NCBI RefSeq assembly: GCF_004962245.1
Contig: NZ_SUHQ01000003.1
Coordinates: forward strand, 271,425 to 335,424
Length of the DNA stretch: 64,000 bases
Direction of reading: 5' to 3'
Origin: Mesorhizobium sp.
GTDB taxonomy: Bacteria > Pseudomonadota > Alphaproteobacteria > Rhizobiales > Rhizobiaceae
Both the position numbers and the translations under genes were made by a program. The notes under the pieces were generated by a model that saw only the letters and a program-made list of their open reading frames with translations, made no database searches and had not been told where the DNA came from. Each line of letters begins with the position of its first letter. The first letter of the stretch is position 1. Below, in pieces: positions 8,599 through 16,046 of the stretch.

Positions 8599-9177
8599 TC
8601 ACTGGATGGTTTTGACACCGACCGAAACGGAAACACCGTTCGTCAGCACGTCGAAGACCGCGGACCGTGCCCGTGCCTGCTCGACCAGTTGCTGAAGCTT
8701 CTCGGACGGCGCATCGCCCTCGATTTCGAACGCCACCGCGATATTCTGAAAGCCGTTTCGAACCTCGTCGGAAATCCCGAGGATGCCGCGCAGATCGATG
8801 TCGCCATCGACGGAGCACTGCACCTTGGTCAGCTTGATGCCTCTGGCGGCAGCTATGTTCGCCACGCCGGACATCAGGCAGCTGGCGAGCGCATGCAGCA
8901 GCCATTCGACCGGGGTGGGGCCGTGATCGGCGCCGCACAGCACGGCCGGGTGGTCGCTGTCGGCGTAATAGGCTTTGGCATGCTTCTGTTCCTGGCCGGC
9001 GCCGTGGAAGCCCAGCATGACGCTCTTGCTGTGGGTGCCTTCGACCCACTCGTTGTGGGCGCGGAACTGGAACTTGGCCAATTCAGGCTGGCCGGCGACA
9101 AAATTGATCGTTGCCAGAAGGTTCGGCGTGTCGACGCCGTTCAACGGTGGTCTTGAGGCCTTGGTGGTGTGTTGCAT
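8599..9177 (-). CDS. OsmC/Ohr-family protein
   Basis: 192 residues from the ATG at 9177, which has a GGAG box upstream; a longer in-frame start at 9294 lacks one. The C-terminal half has the family core PTPVEWLLHALASCLMSGVA with the resolving-type Cys, and an upstream Cys in HPAVLCGADHG. OsmC/Ohr proteins are thiol peroxidases that reduce organic hydroperoxides. As the first gene of a flavoprotein cluster it may detoxify peroxides made by the monooxygenases, or protect a thiol intermediate (inference). Confidence 0.8.
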   Translation of the reverse strand: MQHTTKASRPPLNGVDTPNLLATINFVAGQPELAKFQFRAHNEWVEGTHSKSVMLGFHGAGQEQKHAKAYYADSDHPAVLCGADHGPTPVEWLLHALASCLMSGVANIAAARGIKLTKVQCSVDGDIDLRGILGISDEVRNGFQNIAVAFEIEGDAPSEKLQQLVEQARARSAVFDVLTNGVSVSVGVKTIQ

Positions 9178-9469
9178 CGTCTTCTCCAAGTGATTAGTGC
9201 GGCGAATTTGCCGGACCGCTTCCTTGTGACGGCGCTTCGTTTGAACGAGGGTGGTTGCGTTCGTGGAATTTGCCATGGAATTGCTATGATCCACATGCTT
9301 CCACGCGCGACGAAACGATTTGCGAGACGTGGGCTTTGTTCAAAGCCCCAAATCCCCGGCGATGGGACCGCCAGGGATTGCGCGGTCGAGCAATTCTTGT
9401 GTTGAAGGCCCAGGCTCGACTTCAGGGCAACCTCTCGCGTCCATCGGTCGAGCCTGTCAGCAGGCCGGG
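9178..9469. other. Upstream region of the OsmC cluster
   Basis: 292 bases with no supported gene. It contains one perfect short dyad, GGGCTTTG (9331-9338) and CAAAGCCC (9341-9348), which could be an operator, or the terminator of the DUF1127 gene that ends at 9470. The promoter for the minus-strand cluster should lie here, but no clear -35/-10 pair is visible. Confidence 0.4.
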
Positions 9470-9727
9470 TCAACGCGGATCGGCATCATTCGCGTTCAAA
9501 CGATCGCTTTTGTTGGCAATTGTAAGCCGCATGGACGTGATATGATCGATCTCTGAGCGGCCGATGCCGATGTCCTTGAGCAGGTAGTCGGGCATTGAAT
9601 GCAGCGCGACTCGCGCGCTGCGCATCTTCAATGCACGGAAGGCTAGGCGGATCGCCGATTTGGCGAAGCCGATCGCGTCGAGCCTGTCCCTCGAGGCGGA
9701 ATAGTTTGCGTGATCGATAGTGGTCAT
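9470..9727 (-). CDS. DUF1127 small protein
   Basis: 85 residues from the ATG at 9727, preceded by ATGGAGACAAAG. The C-terminal part carries the DUF1127 signature MPDYLLKDIGIGRSEID. These small Arg-rich proteins are abundant in rhizobia; some affect phosphate and carbon metabolism or RNA turnover, but no reaction is established for this one. It lies on the same strand upstream of the OsmC cluster, 292 bases away, so probably has its own transcript. Confidence 0.75.
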   Translation of the reverse strand: MTTIDHANYSASRDRLDAIGFAKSAIRLAFRALKMRSARVALHSMPDYLLKDIGIGRSEIDHITSMRLTIANKSDRLNANDADPR

Positions 9728-9942
9728 CTTTGTCTCCATTCTCGCGACGCGACCATTCGCGCCGTCGATGGGAGAAGATTGCGACAGGATCAGGGGAATG
9801 AGCGTTTGATCATGCGTCGAATTTTGGGCCGACCAGCGGGCTTTCGGATGCGTCTGTCATTGGATAGGCTCCTGGTGATCCTCAAGCGAAGAGCGCGTCG
9901 CAGAGGGGGATGCGGCTTTGGGGTAGCGAAGGGAAGGATTTG

Positions 9943-10419
9943 ATGCGGAACGCGATGCTTGGTCTTGCGGCATTAGCACTCGCTGGATGCCAATCGGCTC
10001 CTGAGGCACTGCCGCCTGCTGCTCCCGAACCTGCCTTGGGTCCTGTTGCTCTTCCTTCCAGCTCGGCAGTGATTGATCAATCGGTGACGATCACCCCTCC
10101 TAGCAAGGGCGTTCCCACACAGTACGCTGCATTTTCGGGTATATGGGCCGGACGGCTGGAGGGCATGTACGAAGGCAAACTGGCTGTGCAGACGGTTTCT
10201 CCGAAAGGAAAGGTGGCGGTCACCTATGCCTGGGGAGATCTGGCCGACAACAGGCCGGGCGTAGCCGATGGCACCGGGAAAATCGTGGGGAACACGTTGA
10301 AGCTTGAGCGTCTGCCGAATGGCGCAGATGCCACCTTTATGATGCTCCCCGACGGAACCCTGTCCGGAACCTACACACTTGCCGGCCAGACCTATACGGG
10401 CGCGTTCATCAGGCAATGA
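9943..10419 (+). CDS. Small secreted lipoprotein, function unknown
   Basis: 158 residues from the ATG at 9943, after a GGGAAGGA ribosome binding site. A lipoprotein signal is clear: MRNAMLGLAALALAGC, with the lipobox Cys at 16. A Pro/Ala-rich linker follows, then a roughly 90-residue beta-rich domain (FSGIWAGRLEGMYEGKLAVQ ... GTYTLAGQTYTGAF), like the small beta-barrel calycin-like proteins of rhizobia. Likely anchored in the inner or outer membrane facing the periplasm. No partner is evident; neighbours point the other way. Confidence 0.65.
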   Translation: MRNAMLGLAALALAGCQSAPEALPPAAPEPALGPVALPSSSAVIDQSVTITPPSKGVPTQYAAFSGIWAGRLEGMYEGKLAVQTVSPKGKVAVTYAWGDLADNRPGVADGTGKIVGNTLKLERLPNGADATFMMLPDGTLSGTYTLAGQTYTGAFIRQ

Positions 10420-10550
10420 TCAGAGATGCTTGGCCTGTTTGCCTCGGCAATCGACGAAACGGTCAGGAAGGCGTCATAGCCACGACTGCGACCACTGATC
10501 TGGCTGCAGCCTATGCGAAGACAACGGGTGATAGCTAACGGCTGTACAAG

Positions 10551-10976
10551 TCACGCTGCGAGCTGATCCTCGTGGGCAGCCGCTATCATCACACTGGCTA
10601 GCAACGCGTAGGCCGCCTCCCAAGCCTCGCGGACCGCCGGCGTAAAGGCAGTGCCGAGGCCGGCTGCCAGCGTGTCGATGAACGCTTGTCCGACGATCGG
10701 GTAATGATGCTCCTTGAAGCCGTAGGCCGCGTGACGCTTGGCGAGCTCGCGTACGATCGGGAGGACAGTGCTGGCACGATCCAGTCCGCGCACGACGGAG
10801 CCCAGGCTCGCCATCAGCTCTGCGCCTTGCTTGGGCATGTCGCTGGCCAGAAACAGGGCGCGAAGATTCGAGTCGATCGCGAACAGGCGTTCATAGAACA
10901 GAGCGGCGGCGGCCACGCGTATCGGGAGGACCTCGCGAAAACTATCCTGAACAAGTCTGATCTGGTCGGGTGTCAT
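10551..10976 (-). CDS. Single-domain bacterial haemoglobin (globin)
   Basis: 141 residues from the ATG at 10976, with AGGAG upstream. The globin fold is recognisable: MTPDQIRLVQDSF helix A, Gln50 at the E7 position, proximal His82 in KRHAAYG, and HYPIVGQAF at the start of helix G. It resembles Vitreoscilla-type haemoglobins and the haem domain of flavohaemoglobins, but no reductase domain is attached. It probably binds O2 or NO in the cytoplasm; a separate reductase would be needed for NO detoxification. Confidence 0.85.
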   Translation of the reverse strand: MTPDQIRLVQDSFREVLPIRVAAAALFYERLFAIDSNLRALFLASDMPKQGAELMASLGSVVRGLDRASTVLPIVRELAKRHAAYGFKEHHYPIVGQAFIDTLAAGLGTAFTPAVREAWEAAYALLASVMIAAAHEDQLAA

Positions 10977-11419
10977 CGGCGACTCTCCTAGGGTGCTCCT
11001 AGCCTGGGCGAGGCTCGACCATCCCCCCAAAACGTTTCGCGTGGATGTCGCCTGTCGCATCGATGTGTTTCAGTTGTGTCTCAATTTTGGTTTCAGTTTG
11101 CGCTCGGTTGTATTCGATCCCTTCTGTGTCCTGGCGGTGTCCGGAAACCTCTCGAAGTGACCTCTGATCACAAATCCCTCGAATTTTCATCGCATGGCGG
11201 TTCACGGCCGAAGCTCATCGCGCGCTGAACTTGTCGCAATCGGACCAACGTCCGCACCGGTCATCTTCCGCCATTCTCAACGCGCACGTCGGATTGTCAC
11301 CCATCAGGATCCCGGTGCCGCTTGAAACGGTGGAGCCGGCCCGGGGACGGGGCCGGCTCCTAAACCCGGTCGTTGGGACGGGGAGGGTGGGGACTCGACC
11401 GGGTTTTTACGTCGCGTCC
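10977..11419. other. Intergenic region between globin and cysteine peptidase
   Basis: 443 bases. The part next to the globin (10977-11330) shows nothing beyond the globin promoter region. The part next to the peptidase gene carries two GC-rich hairpins, described separately. Open frames here translate to low-complexity sequence and are rejected. Confidence 0.55.
11332..11408. terminator. Two hairpins downstream of the LapG-like peptidase gene
   Basis: Hairpin a has an 11-base stem (11332-11342 with 11350-11360). Hairpin b pairs AAACCCGGTCG (11362-11372) with 11396-11406 and is followed on the plus strand by a run of T. They sit 12 bases past the stop of the minus-strand peptidase gene, so the pair probably ends that transcript and may act in both directions. 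Confidence 0.5.
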
Positions 11420-12028
11420 TTAGCGGACGCTGGCGACCGCGTCGGAGCGGCCGTCGTTGATCGTGACCCAAGCGCCCGAATTCTGGCTCGATTGGCGCTT
11501 CAGGTAGGTGTAGTCGGTGTCGGTCCAAGACAGCACCTTGGACTCCAGATTGTCGAGGATGAACTCTCCGAGGCTGGTGCGCACGGTCAGCACCGCATGG
11601 CCATCTCCGTTCCGCTGGCGCGCAACCGTCATCAGCAGGTCGCCGGCAGGAACGCCGATGCTCATCAACGCGCGGCGCTTCGCCAGCGCATAGTCCTCGC
11701 AGTCGCCGAACCCGCTGTCGGGATAGGACCAGACTTCCTCCTTGCCCCACAGTTCCATGTCGGTGCGCGGCGCGATCTCGTTGTTGATCGAATTGTTGAT
11801 GCTCACGATCCTTGCCCACAGCTTGCGGGTCAGCTCGACCGGCGCCTGCTTCGGCGTCCGCTCATTGCATTCCCGCGGGATCTGCTGACAGAGCTCGTAA
11901 TGACCGACCGGCTGGGTGGTGCGGCTGCCGGTATGCATGAAGGCAGATCCCGCTGCGTTCGCCACCCCCACGGCGAAAAACTGCATCGCCATTGCCAAGA
12001 GCAACAGCTTGCCCCTCGTCTTCGTCAT
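11420..12028 (-). CDS. Periplasmic transglutaminase-like cysteine peptidase (BTLCP/LapG family)
   Basis: 202 residues with an N-terminal signal peptide ending near ANAAG (about residue 26). The catalytic triad of the family is visible: Cys110 in GDCEDYAL, His144 in GHAVL, Asp159 in LDN. LapG members cleave large surface adhesins and are controlled by c-di-GMP receptors such as LapD; here no adhesin, type I secretion or LapD gene is near. The neighbouring double PilZ protein, also a likely c-di-GMP binder, is suggestive only. The substrate is unknown. Confidence 0.85.
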   Translation of the reverse strand: MTKTRGKLLLLAMAMQFFAVGVANAAGSAFMHTGSRTTQPVGHYELCQQIPRECNERTPKQAPVELTRKLWARIVSINNSINNEIAPRTDMELWGKEEVWSYPDSGFGDCEDYALAKRRALMSIGVPAGDLLMTVARQRNGDGHAVLTVRTSLGEFILDNLESKVLSWTDTDYTYLKRQSSQNSGAWVTINDGRSDAVASVR

Positions 12029-12359
12029 CGTTCCAGTCTCCCCGTTTGAGGAGACAATGACACGATTGGATTTATTCGACGCAAAAGCGCGAAGTAGATA
12101 TTAAGTAAAACGCCTATAGAATAAACATAAAATTTGAATCATTTCAGTATAAAATTGTTGAGGCGCTTTTCGCGAAGCCGTGTCGGCCGGTGCGGGTTCG
12201 CCAGAAAGCCGGCCGAAACGGGCCGGGCAATCGCTTCAAGCTTGCGCTGCCCCTTCCATCTGCGAACAGCTACAAGGGACGGCGCCGACATCGACAATCG
12301 ATCGCCTTCACACGAATTGCACGCCATCATTTGTCTGAATCGATTGCCCTGGCAAATGG
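12029..12359. other. AT-rich intergenic stretch upstream of the LapG-like gene
   Basis: 331 bases with no supported gene. Positions 12085-12160 are much more AT-rich than the surroundings, as expected for the peptidase promoter. No terminator or RNA gene is evident. Confidence 0.5.
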
Positions 12360-12408
12360 CCCGGTTCGATTAAGGCCCGGTTCGACTAAGGCCCCGGTTC
12401 GACTAAGG
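12360..12408. repeat. Three tandem copies of a 16-17-base repeat after the PilZ gene
   Basis: Units CCCGGTTCGATTAAGG (12360-12375), CCCGGTTCGACTAAGG (12376-12391) and the same with one extra C (12392-12408) follow without gaps, 15 bases beyond the PilZ stop codon. Looks like a small replication-slippage array. Confidence 0.8.
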
Positions 12409-12422
12409 CAATGTGTTGTTTG

Positions 12423-13040
12423 TCAGACGCCGGGTGCGTTGAATTCGGAATCGAGCGTCTCTGGCCGCTGGATGACGGCGAACTCGATGGCGACGCCTTC
12501 CTCGAAATGGCGCACCACCTGGCCGCGCATTGTGCCCAGCATGACCTGGACGCCGACTGCCGGCTTGACGTCGATTTCGACCGCGGCGCCCGAAAGCGAC
12601 AGGTCGATGATGCGGCACTGGTACTGGCGACCGTCGGCGAGCTGAAGCACGCTGCTTGGATTGCGCGGCGCCACGCGTTCGTGACGGCGGTCTTCCGGCA
12701 GATCGAGCTCGTGCTTGTTGGCAAGCCAGGTCAATTGCGCGGCAAGCTTGTCCTTCTTGCGTTCCGACGCGATGACCGTCATCGCGAAACCATCTTGCAG
12801 GATGCGGGTGACAACGCCTTCGACGCGGCCGATGTGATCTATATAGGCGATGATTTTCTCGCCTGGCATGCCGATGCGCTCGGTGCGAAGTGCCACATTG
12901 CCCGGCGACATGTCGACCACCTGGCACGGATGTTCGGTGCGATCCTCCAACATGAAGCGTCCATAGATCTTCACGCGGACGCGCTGAAAGTTGCGCCTTT
13001 CAGCTCGAGACGGCGCGGTGTCGACCGCCGCTGACCTCAT
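12423..13040 (-). CDS. Double PilZ-domain protein, likely c-di-GMP effector
   Basis: 205 residues containing two PilZ copies. The first (about 15-95) starts with an Arg-rich RRNFQRVRVKIYGR and has DMSPGN; the second (about 115-195) has DRRHERVAPR and DLSLSGAA, close to the RxxxR and (D/N)xSxxG c-di-GMP motifs. The second copy fits the consensus better than the first, where the final Gly is replaced by Asn-Val. Cytosolic, with no membrane segment. PilZ proteins couple c-di-GMP to motility or polysaccharide production; the output here is unknown. Confidence 0.85.
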   Translation of the reverse strand: MRSAAVDTAPSRAERRNFQRVRVKIYGRFMLEDRTEHPCQVVDMSPGNVALRTERIGMPGEKIIAYIDHIGRVEGVVTRILQDGFAMTVIASERKKDKLAAQLTWLANKHELDLPEDRRHERVAPRNPSSVLQLADGRQYQCRIIDLSLSGAAVEIDVKPAVGVQVMLGTMRGQVVRHFEEGVAIEFAVIQRPETLDSEFNAPGV

Positions 13041-13157
13041 GACTGCCTACACCCCGTTTGGCATCCCGCGCGTTGATGCGAGGAACTTCGTCAGAAAATT
13101 ACAGCAAAGCAGGTTAACAAAGGGGAAAGCCCGCCACCGTTACTTTAGGATTTGGGA

Positions 13158-13796
13158 TTATTCCCCGCGCCCACCGTCGAATACGACCAGATGGCGGATG
13201 CGGCGCGCGTGGCCAAGCGCCGAAATCGTTTCAGGCGGATCGAGTTCCGACGGGACAAGCGAGGGAACGTCGATGGCCGGACGGTTCTTGGGGAATATCG
13301 GCTCCTTCTCCGGATCGACGGCGCGGATCGAATCGATCAAGGCGTCGACGATCGGATCCGCGCCCAGCCAGAAGGGTTTTTCCGCGGCGCTTATCACGCC
13401 GAGGCAGCGCGGATTTTCGACTCCGCCGTCGAGCGGCAGGGCGAGCAGTTCGAACTTGCTGGTGCGACCGTTGCGGCTGAAACCTTCATAGGTGATGAGC
13501 ACCACGGATTTCTGGTCCAGGACGCCGTGGATCAGCCTTGAGACAAGCCGCTGGTCCTTCTCTCGCCACAGCGACGGGAAGGAAAACCCCTTGAGCTCGC
13601 GGCCATAGGCCGCGCAAAGCCTGGTGCCGGCGAGCCGGAATACCGCTTCGCCGCGCGTATCCTTTTCCAGGATAAACGTGTCGGCCAGCAGCGACTTGAT
13701 GTCGGCCGGTTCGACTTCCGAACGCTTCGGGGCAGGGCGCCCGTCACGCAGCCGGTTCCAATAATGGAACAGCGTGATCGATCCGTTCTGGTTCAT
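13158..13796 (-). CDS. PAS-like (PAS_5) domain protein
   Basis: 212 residues from the ATG at 13796, with a GGAG box upstream. The first 140 residues match the rhizobial PAS_5 family: FHYWNRLRDGRPAPKRSEVEP, then LADTFILEKD, FRLAGTRLCAAYGREL and FELLALPLDGG. No output domain is attached. It is probably a stand-alone sensor or adaptor in the cytoplasm. It sits next to the PilZ gene on the same strand, 117 bases upstream of it, and may be part of the same signalling neighbourhood. Confidence 0.75.
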   Translation of the reverse strand: MNQNGSITLFHYWNRLRDGRPAPKRSEVEPADIKSLLADTFILEKDTRGEAVFRLAGTRLCAAYGRELKGFSFPSLWREKDQRLVSRLIHGVLDQKSVVLITYEGFSRNGRTSKFELLALPLDGGVENPRCLGVISAAEKPFWLGADPIVDALIDSIRAVDPEKEPIFPKNRPAIDVPSLVPSELDPPETISALGHARRIRHLVVFDGGRGE

Positions 13797-13904
13797 GCTA
13801 TGCTGCTCCGCGCAATCTGTCGTCTGATGTCCCATCGGTGAACAGAAGGGCGCCCTCCGAGGACCTACATGCGTTGCGGAGCAGGATGCGTGCCAGCATC
13901 GTTA

Positions 13905-14093
13905 ACACTTGTTCACGGGTGGGGGTCGTTAAGGTTAACAAGTGGTTTACGTTGCGCCGCGCCCAAGCCCGTGGCACGCCAAAACCACTCCAGAAGTGGT
14001 CGTTTCGCAGCGATCGGCAGCAGTTCAGTCAAGAGTTTGGGGAGCAGGGTGCTCGACCAGCCGTTCAAGGGAAACCTTGGACGGCTTCTTTTT
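13905..14093 (+). ncRNA. Candidate small RNA ending in an orphan intrinsic terminator
   Basis: A strong plus-strand intrinsic terminator at 14059-14093 has no plus-strand protein gene ahead of it: the upstream gene is on the minus strand and ends far away. The interval also contains a short dyad (ACCACT/AGTGGT, near 13983-14000) and repeated GTTAAC motifs at 13910-13943. A short transcript starting somewhere near 13905-13960 would explain the terminator. The 5' end given is only a guess, and I cannot match it to a named sRNA family. Confidence 0.35.
14059..14093 (+). terminator. Strong intrinsic terminator
   Basis: Twelve-base stem AGCCGTTCAAGG / CCTTGGACGGCT (14059-14070 with 14075-14086, one G-T wobble), a GAAA tetraloop, and a T-rich tail (TTCTTTTT). 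This is among the best terminators in the window. It lies 107 bases before the rhomboid gene, so it also shields that gene from read-through. Confidence 0.8.
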
Positions 14094-14177
14094 GATTCGC
14101 GCCCAATTTTGATTCGGGTGGGCGATTCGCTGTTTGTGATTCGTTTGACCATGGCCTACATGCTCGCGAAGTCGAAT
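14094..14177. promoter_or_regulatory. Cluster of GANTC (CcrM) sites ahead of the rhomboid gene
   Basis: GATTCG occurs at 14094, 14111, 14124 and 14138, and a fifth GANTC (GAATC) lies near 14174, all within about 85 bases just upstream of the start at 14200. GANTC is the CcrM methylation site in alphaproteobacteria, where GcrA/CcrM-controlled promoters carry such sites. The density seems far above chance for GC-rich DNA. Confidence 0.5.
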
Positions 14178-14199
14178 CCAGCGGCCGAGCGCAAGGCAT

Positions 14200-14958
14200 A
14201 TGAGCGAACCAGCAAGCCCATCGGAAATCGAGCAGGGCGAGGGCGGTCCTTTCGGCCGAGAGCCGCAACGGCGCCGCGAGCCGGTGTTCAACCTGCCACC
14301 CGTCGTGCTGGCGGTGATCGGCATCTGCGTCGTCGTTCACCTGATCCGGTTCTACTGGCTCACCGACGACCAGGATTTCTCCCTGCTGATCCGGACCGCC
14401 TTCATTCCGATCCGCTATTCCGGTCGCTTCGATCTCGATTTCTATGCGTTTTCGAGCCCCTTCACCTATGCCTTCCTGCATGGCGGCTTTGCCCATCTCG
14501 CCATCAACATGGTGTGGCTGGCGGCTTTCGGCTCACCGCTGGCGAACCGCTTCGGCGCGCTTCGTTTCGGCTTGTTTTTCGCCGCGACGGGGCTGGCGGC
14601 GGTGGTGCTGTTCTGGGCCTTGCATCCGCTCGGCCAGGCGCCGCTGGTCGGCGCGTCGGGTGCGATTTCCGGCATGATGGGGGCCGCCGCGCGCTTTGGC
14701 TTCCGCATCGACCGCTCGTCCGGCAAAGCCGCCTTCGCCGGCGCGCCGCTGCCGATGGCGGCGGTGTTCCGCTCGCGCGGCGTTGTGACCTTTCTCGCCA
14801 TCTGGATGGTGATCAATCTCGTCACCGGCCTCATGGCCTTCGCGCCCGGCATGGACAGCCAGATCGCCTGGGAGGCCCATATTGGCGGTTTTGTCGCCGG
14901 CTTCTTCGGCCTGCGCGCTTTCGATCGGCGGCAGCAGGCGGATGAGTTCATGGCCTGA
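14200..14958 (+). CDS. Rhomboid-family intramembrane serine protease
   Basis: 252 residues; the start at 14200 follows AAGG. After a charged 30-residue N-tail come about six membrane helices. The rhomboid catalytic dyad is visible: Ser153 in GASGAISG and His228 in EAHIGGFVAG, with the HGGFAHLAINM segment (around 94-104) of the second helix. These enzymes cleave membrane proteins within the bilayer. The gene is preceded by a strong terminator and GANTC sites, so it probably has its own, perhaps cell-cycle linked, promoter. The substrate is unknown. Confidence 0.9.
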   Translation: MSEPASPSEIEQGEGGPFGREPQRRREPVFNLPPVVLAVIGICVVVHLIRFYWLTDDQDFSLLIRTAFIPIRYSGRFDLDFYAFSSPFTYAFLHGGFAHLAINMVWLAAFGSPLANRFGALRFGLFFAATGLAAVVLFWALHPLGQAPLVGASGAISGMMGAAARFGFRIDRSSGKAAFAGAPLPMAAVFRSRGVVTFLAIWMVINLVTGLMAFAPGMDSQIAWEAHIGGFVAGFFGLRAFDRRQQADEFMA

Positions 14959-14960
14959 AG

Positions 14961-15034
14961 CAGGTCGCCCAAAAGCATGCCCTCGGTCTTGAACCGAGGG
15001 TGTGCGGCGGTTTTGCGACAACGACATGCGATGC
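14961..15034 (+). repeat. Interspersed palindromic repeat, copy 1
   Basis: About 70 bases starting just after the rhomboid stop codon. Core: CGCCCAAAAGCATGC, an inner hairpin CCCTCGGT / ACCGAGGG, then GCGGTTTTGCGAC and ACGACATGC. Two further copies lie at 15651-15719 (inverted) and 41626-41696. The fold may also terminate the rhomboid transcript. Confidence 0.75.
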
Positions 15035-15136
15035 TCATTGAGGCGCCGCACTTGAAATGCGATCGATCGCGGCGCACGATGTCTGGCACTAAGCCGGTCA
15101 GGGCAGGAACCGGCAAGTAAGACTGAGGAGGACGCC

Positions 15137-15568
15137 ATGACTGTTAAGGCAATTCTCGAGCAAAAAGGCCATGATGTGTTGACGCTCGGGCCGAACGAAA
15201 AGCTGAGCGAGGCCATTCGCATCCTGACCGAACACAGGATCGGTGCGCTGGTCATCACCAATGGTGACCACAAGATCGTCGGCATTCTTTCAGAGCGCGA
15301 TGTCGTGCGGGTCCTCGCCAGGGAAGGAGCCGCCGCACTGGATATAGCGGTGCGTTCGGCAATGACGCCCAAAGTGAAGATCTGCAATGAGAACCACACT
15401 GTCAACGAGGTCATGGAGATCATGACCAGTGGCCGTTTCCGCCATCTGCCGGTGGAAAAAGACGGCCTGCTCGATGGCATCGTGTCCATAGGCGATGTGG
15501 TCAAGCGGCGCATCGAGGATGTCGAGCGCGAGGCCGCGGAGATCAGGGCCTATATCGCGACGGCCTGA
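15137..15568 (+). CDS. CBS-domain pair protein
   Basis: 143 residues, with GAGGAGG ahead of the ATG. Two CBS motifs form one Bateman module: residues about 8-65 (LGPNEKLSEAIRILTEHRIGALVI ... VGILSERDVVR) and 75-130 (TVNEVMEIMTSGRFRHLPV ... DGIVSIGDVVKRRI). It has no attached enzyme or channel. Stand-alone CBS proteins of this type bind adenine nucleotides and modulate other proteins; the partner is unknown. Flanked by repeat copies 1 and 2. Confidence 0.9.
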   Translation: MTVKAILEQKGHDVLTLGPNEKLSEAIRILTEHRIGALVITNGDHKIVGILSERDVVRVLAREGAAALDIAVRSAMTPKVKICNENHTVNEVMEIMTSGRFRHLPVEKDGLLDGIVSIGDVVKRRIEDVEREAAEIRAYIATA

Positions 15569-15600
15569 CGGCCTGTTTCTTCAACCGGCCGGCCGGTCTA

Positions 15601-15639
15601 AAGCGCGTCGCTTCTGAACGGATTCATGCGACGCGCTTT
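15601..15639 (+). terminator. Hairpin after the CBS gene
   Basis: AAAGCGCGTCGC (15601-15612) pairs with GCGACGCGCTTT (15628-15639), followed by TTCTTTTC a few bases later. A long GC stem with a T-rich tail, 33 bases after the CBS stop codon, fits an intrinsic terminator. From memory this hairpin commonly travels with the adjacent palindromic repeat in Mesorhizobium intergenic regions. Confidence 0.6.
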
Positions 15640-15650
15640 GAGTTCTTTTC

Positions 15651-15719
15651 ATGCATGTCATTACCCCAACCCGCTGCACTCCTCGGCTCAAGACCGAGGC
15701 CATGCTTTTGGCCGACATA
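15651..15719 (-). repeat. Interspersed palindromic repeat, copy 2 (inverted)
   Basis: Read on the minus strand it gives ATGTCGGCCAAAAGCATG, an inner hairpin CCTCGGT / GCCGAGG, GCGGGTTGGGG and ATGACATGCAT, matching copies 1 and 3 with substitutions. It lies between the CBS hairpin and the DUF6455 stop codon at 15722. Confidence 0.7.
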
Positions 15720-15721
15720 CT

Positions 15722-15991
15722 TTAGCGTAGGCCGGCCGCATGTTGCAGCCGTGCGATCAGGTCACGGTTGCGGCAATAGTCCGGCGGATCGTTCGGTTGC
15801 TCGTTTTCGTCGAGCCAAACCGCGCATTCGTCCTGATGGCCGCACGAACGGCAGCGGTCGACGGCGCGGCTGGTGACGGCTTCGTGGTCGGGTATGGTTT
15901 TCAATTGCCGGTCGACGCCCAGCTTCTGCATCATGCGACCCATCAATGCGGTTCTGGCGTCGACTGAAATCAAGTAGTCGAGAAAACTCAT
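15722..15991 (-). CDS. DUF6455-family small cysteine protein
   Basis: 89 residues from the ATG at 15991, with AGGAG upstream. The family pattern is visible: LMGRMMQKLGVD, then RCRSCGHQDECAVWL and a further Cys in PPDYCRNRD, four cysteines that could hold a metal or iron-sulfur centre. Function is not established. Upstream lies the tandem repeat array at 16047-16138. No operon partner. Confidence 0.75.
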   Translation of the reverse strand: MSFLDYLISVDARTALMGRMMQKLGVDRQLKTIPDHEAVTSRAVDRCRSCGHQDECAVWLDENEQPNDPPDYCRNRDLIARLQHAAGLR

Positions 15992-16046
15992 GTCGGTCAC
16001 TCCTGCCTCCCCCGCAATCATTGCCATGTCAGGGGTCGGTGACATT

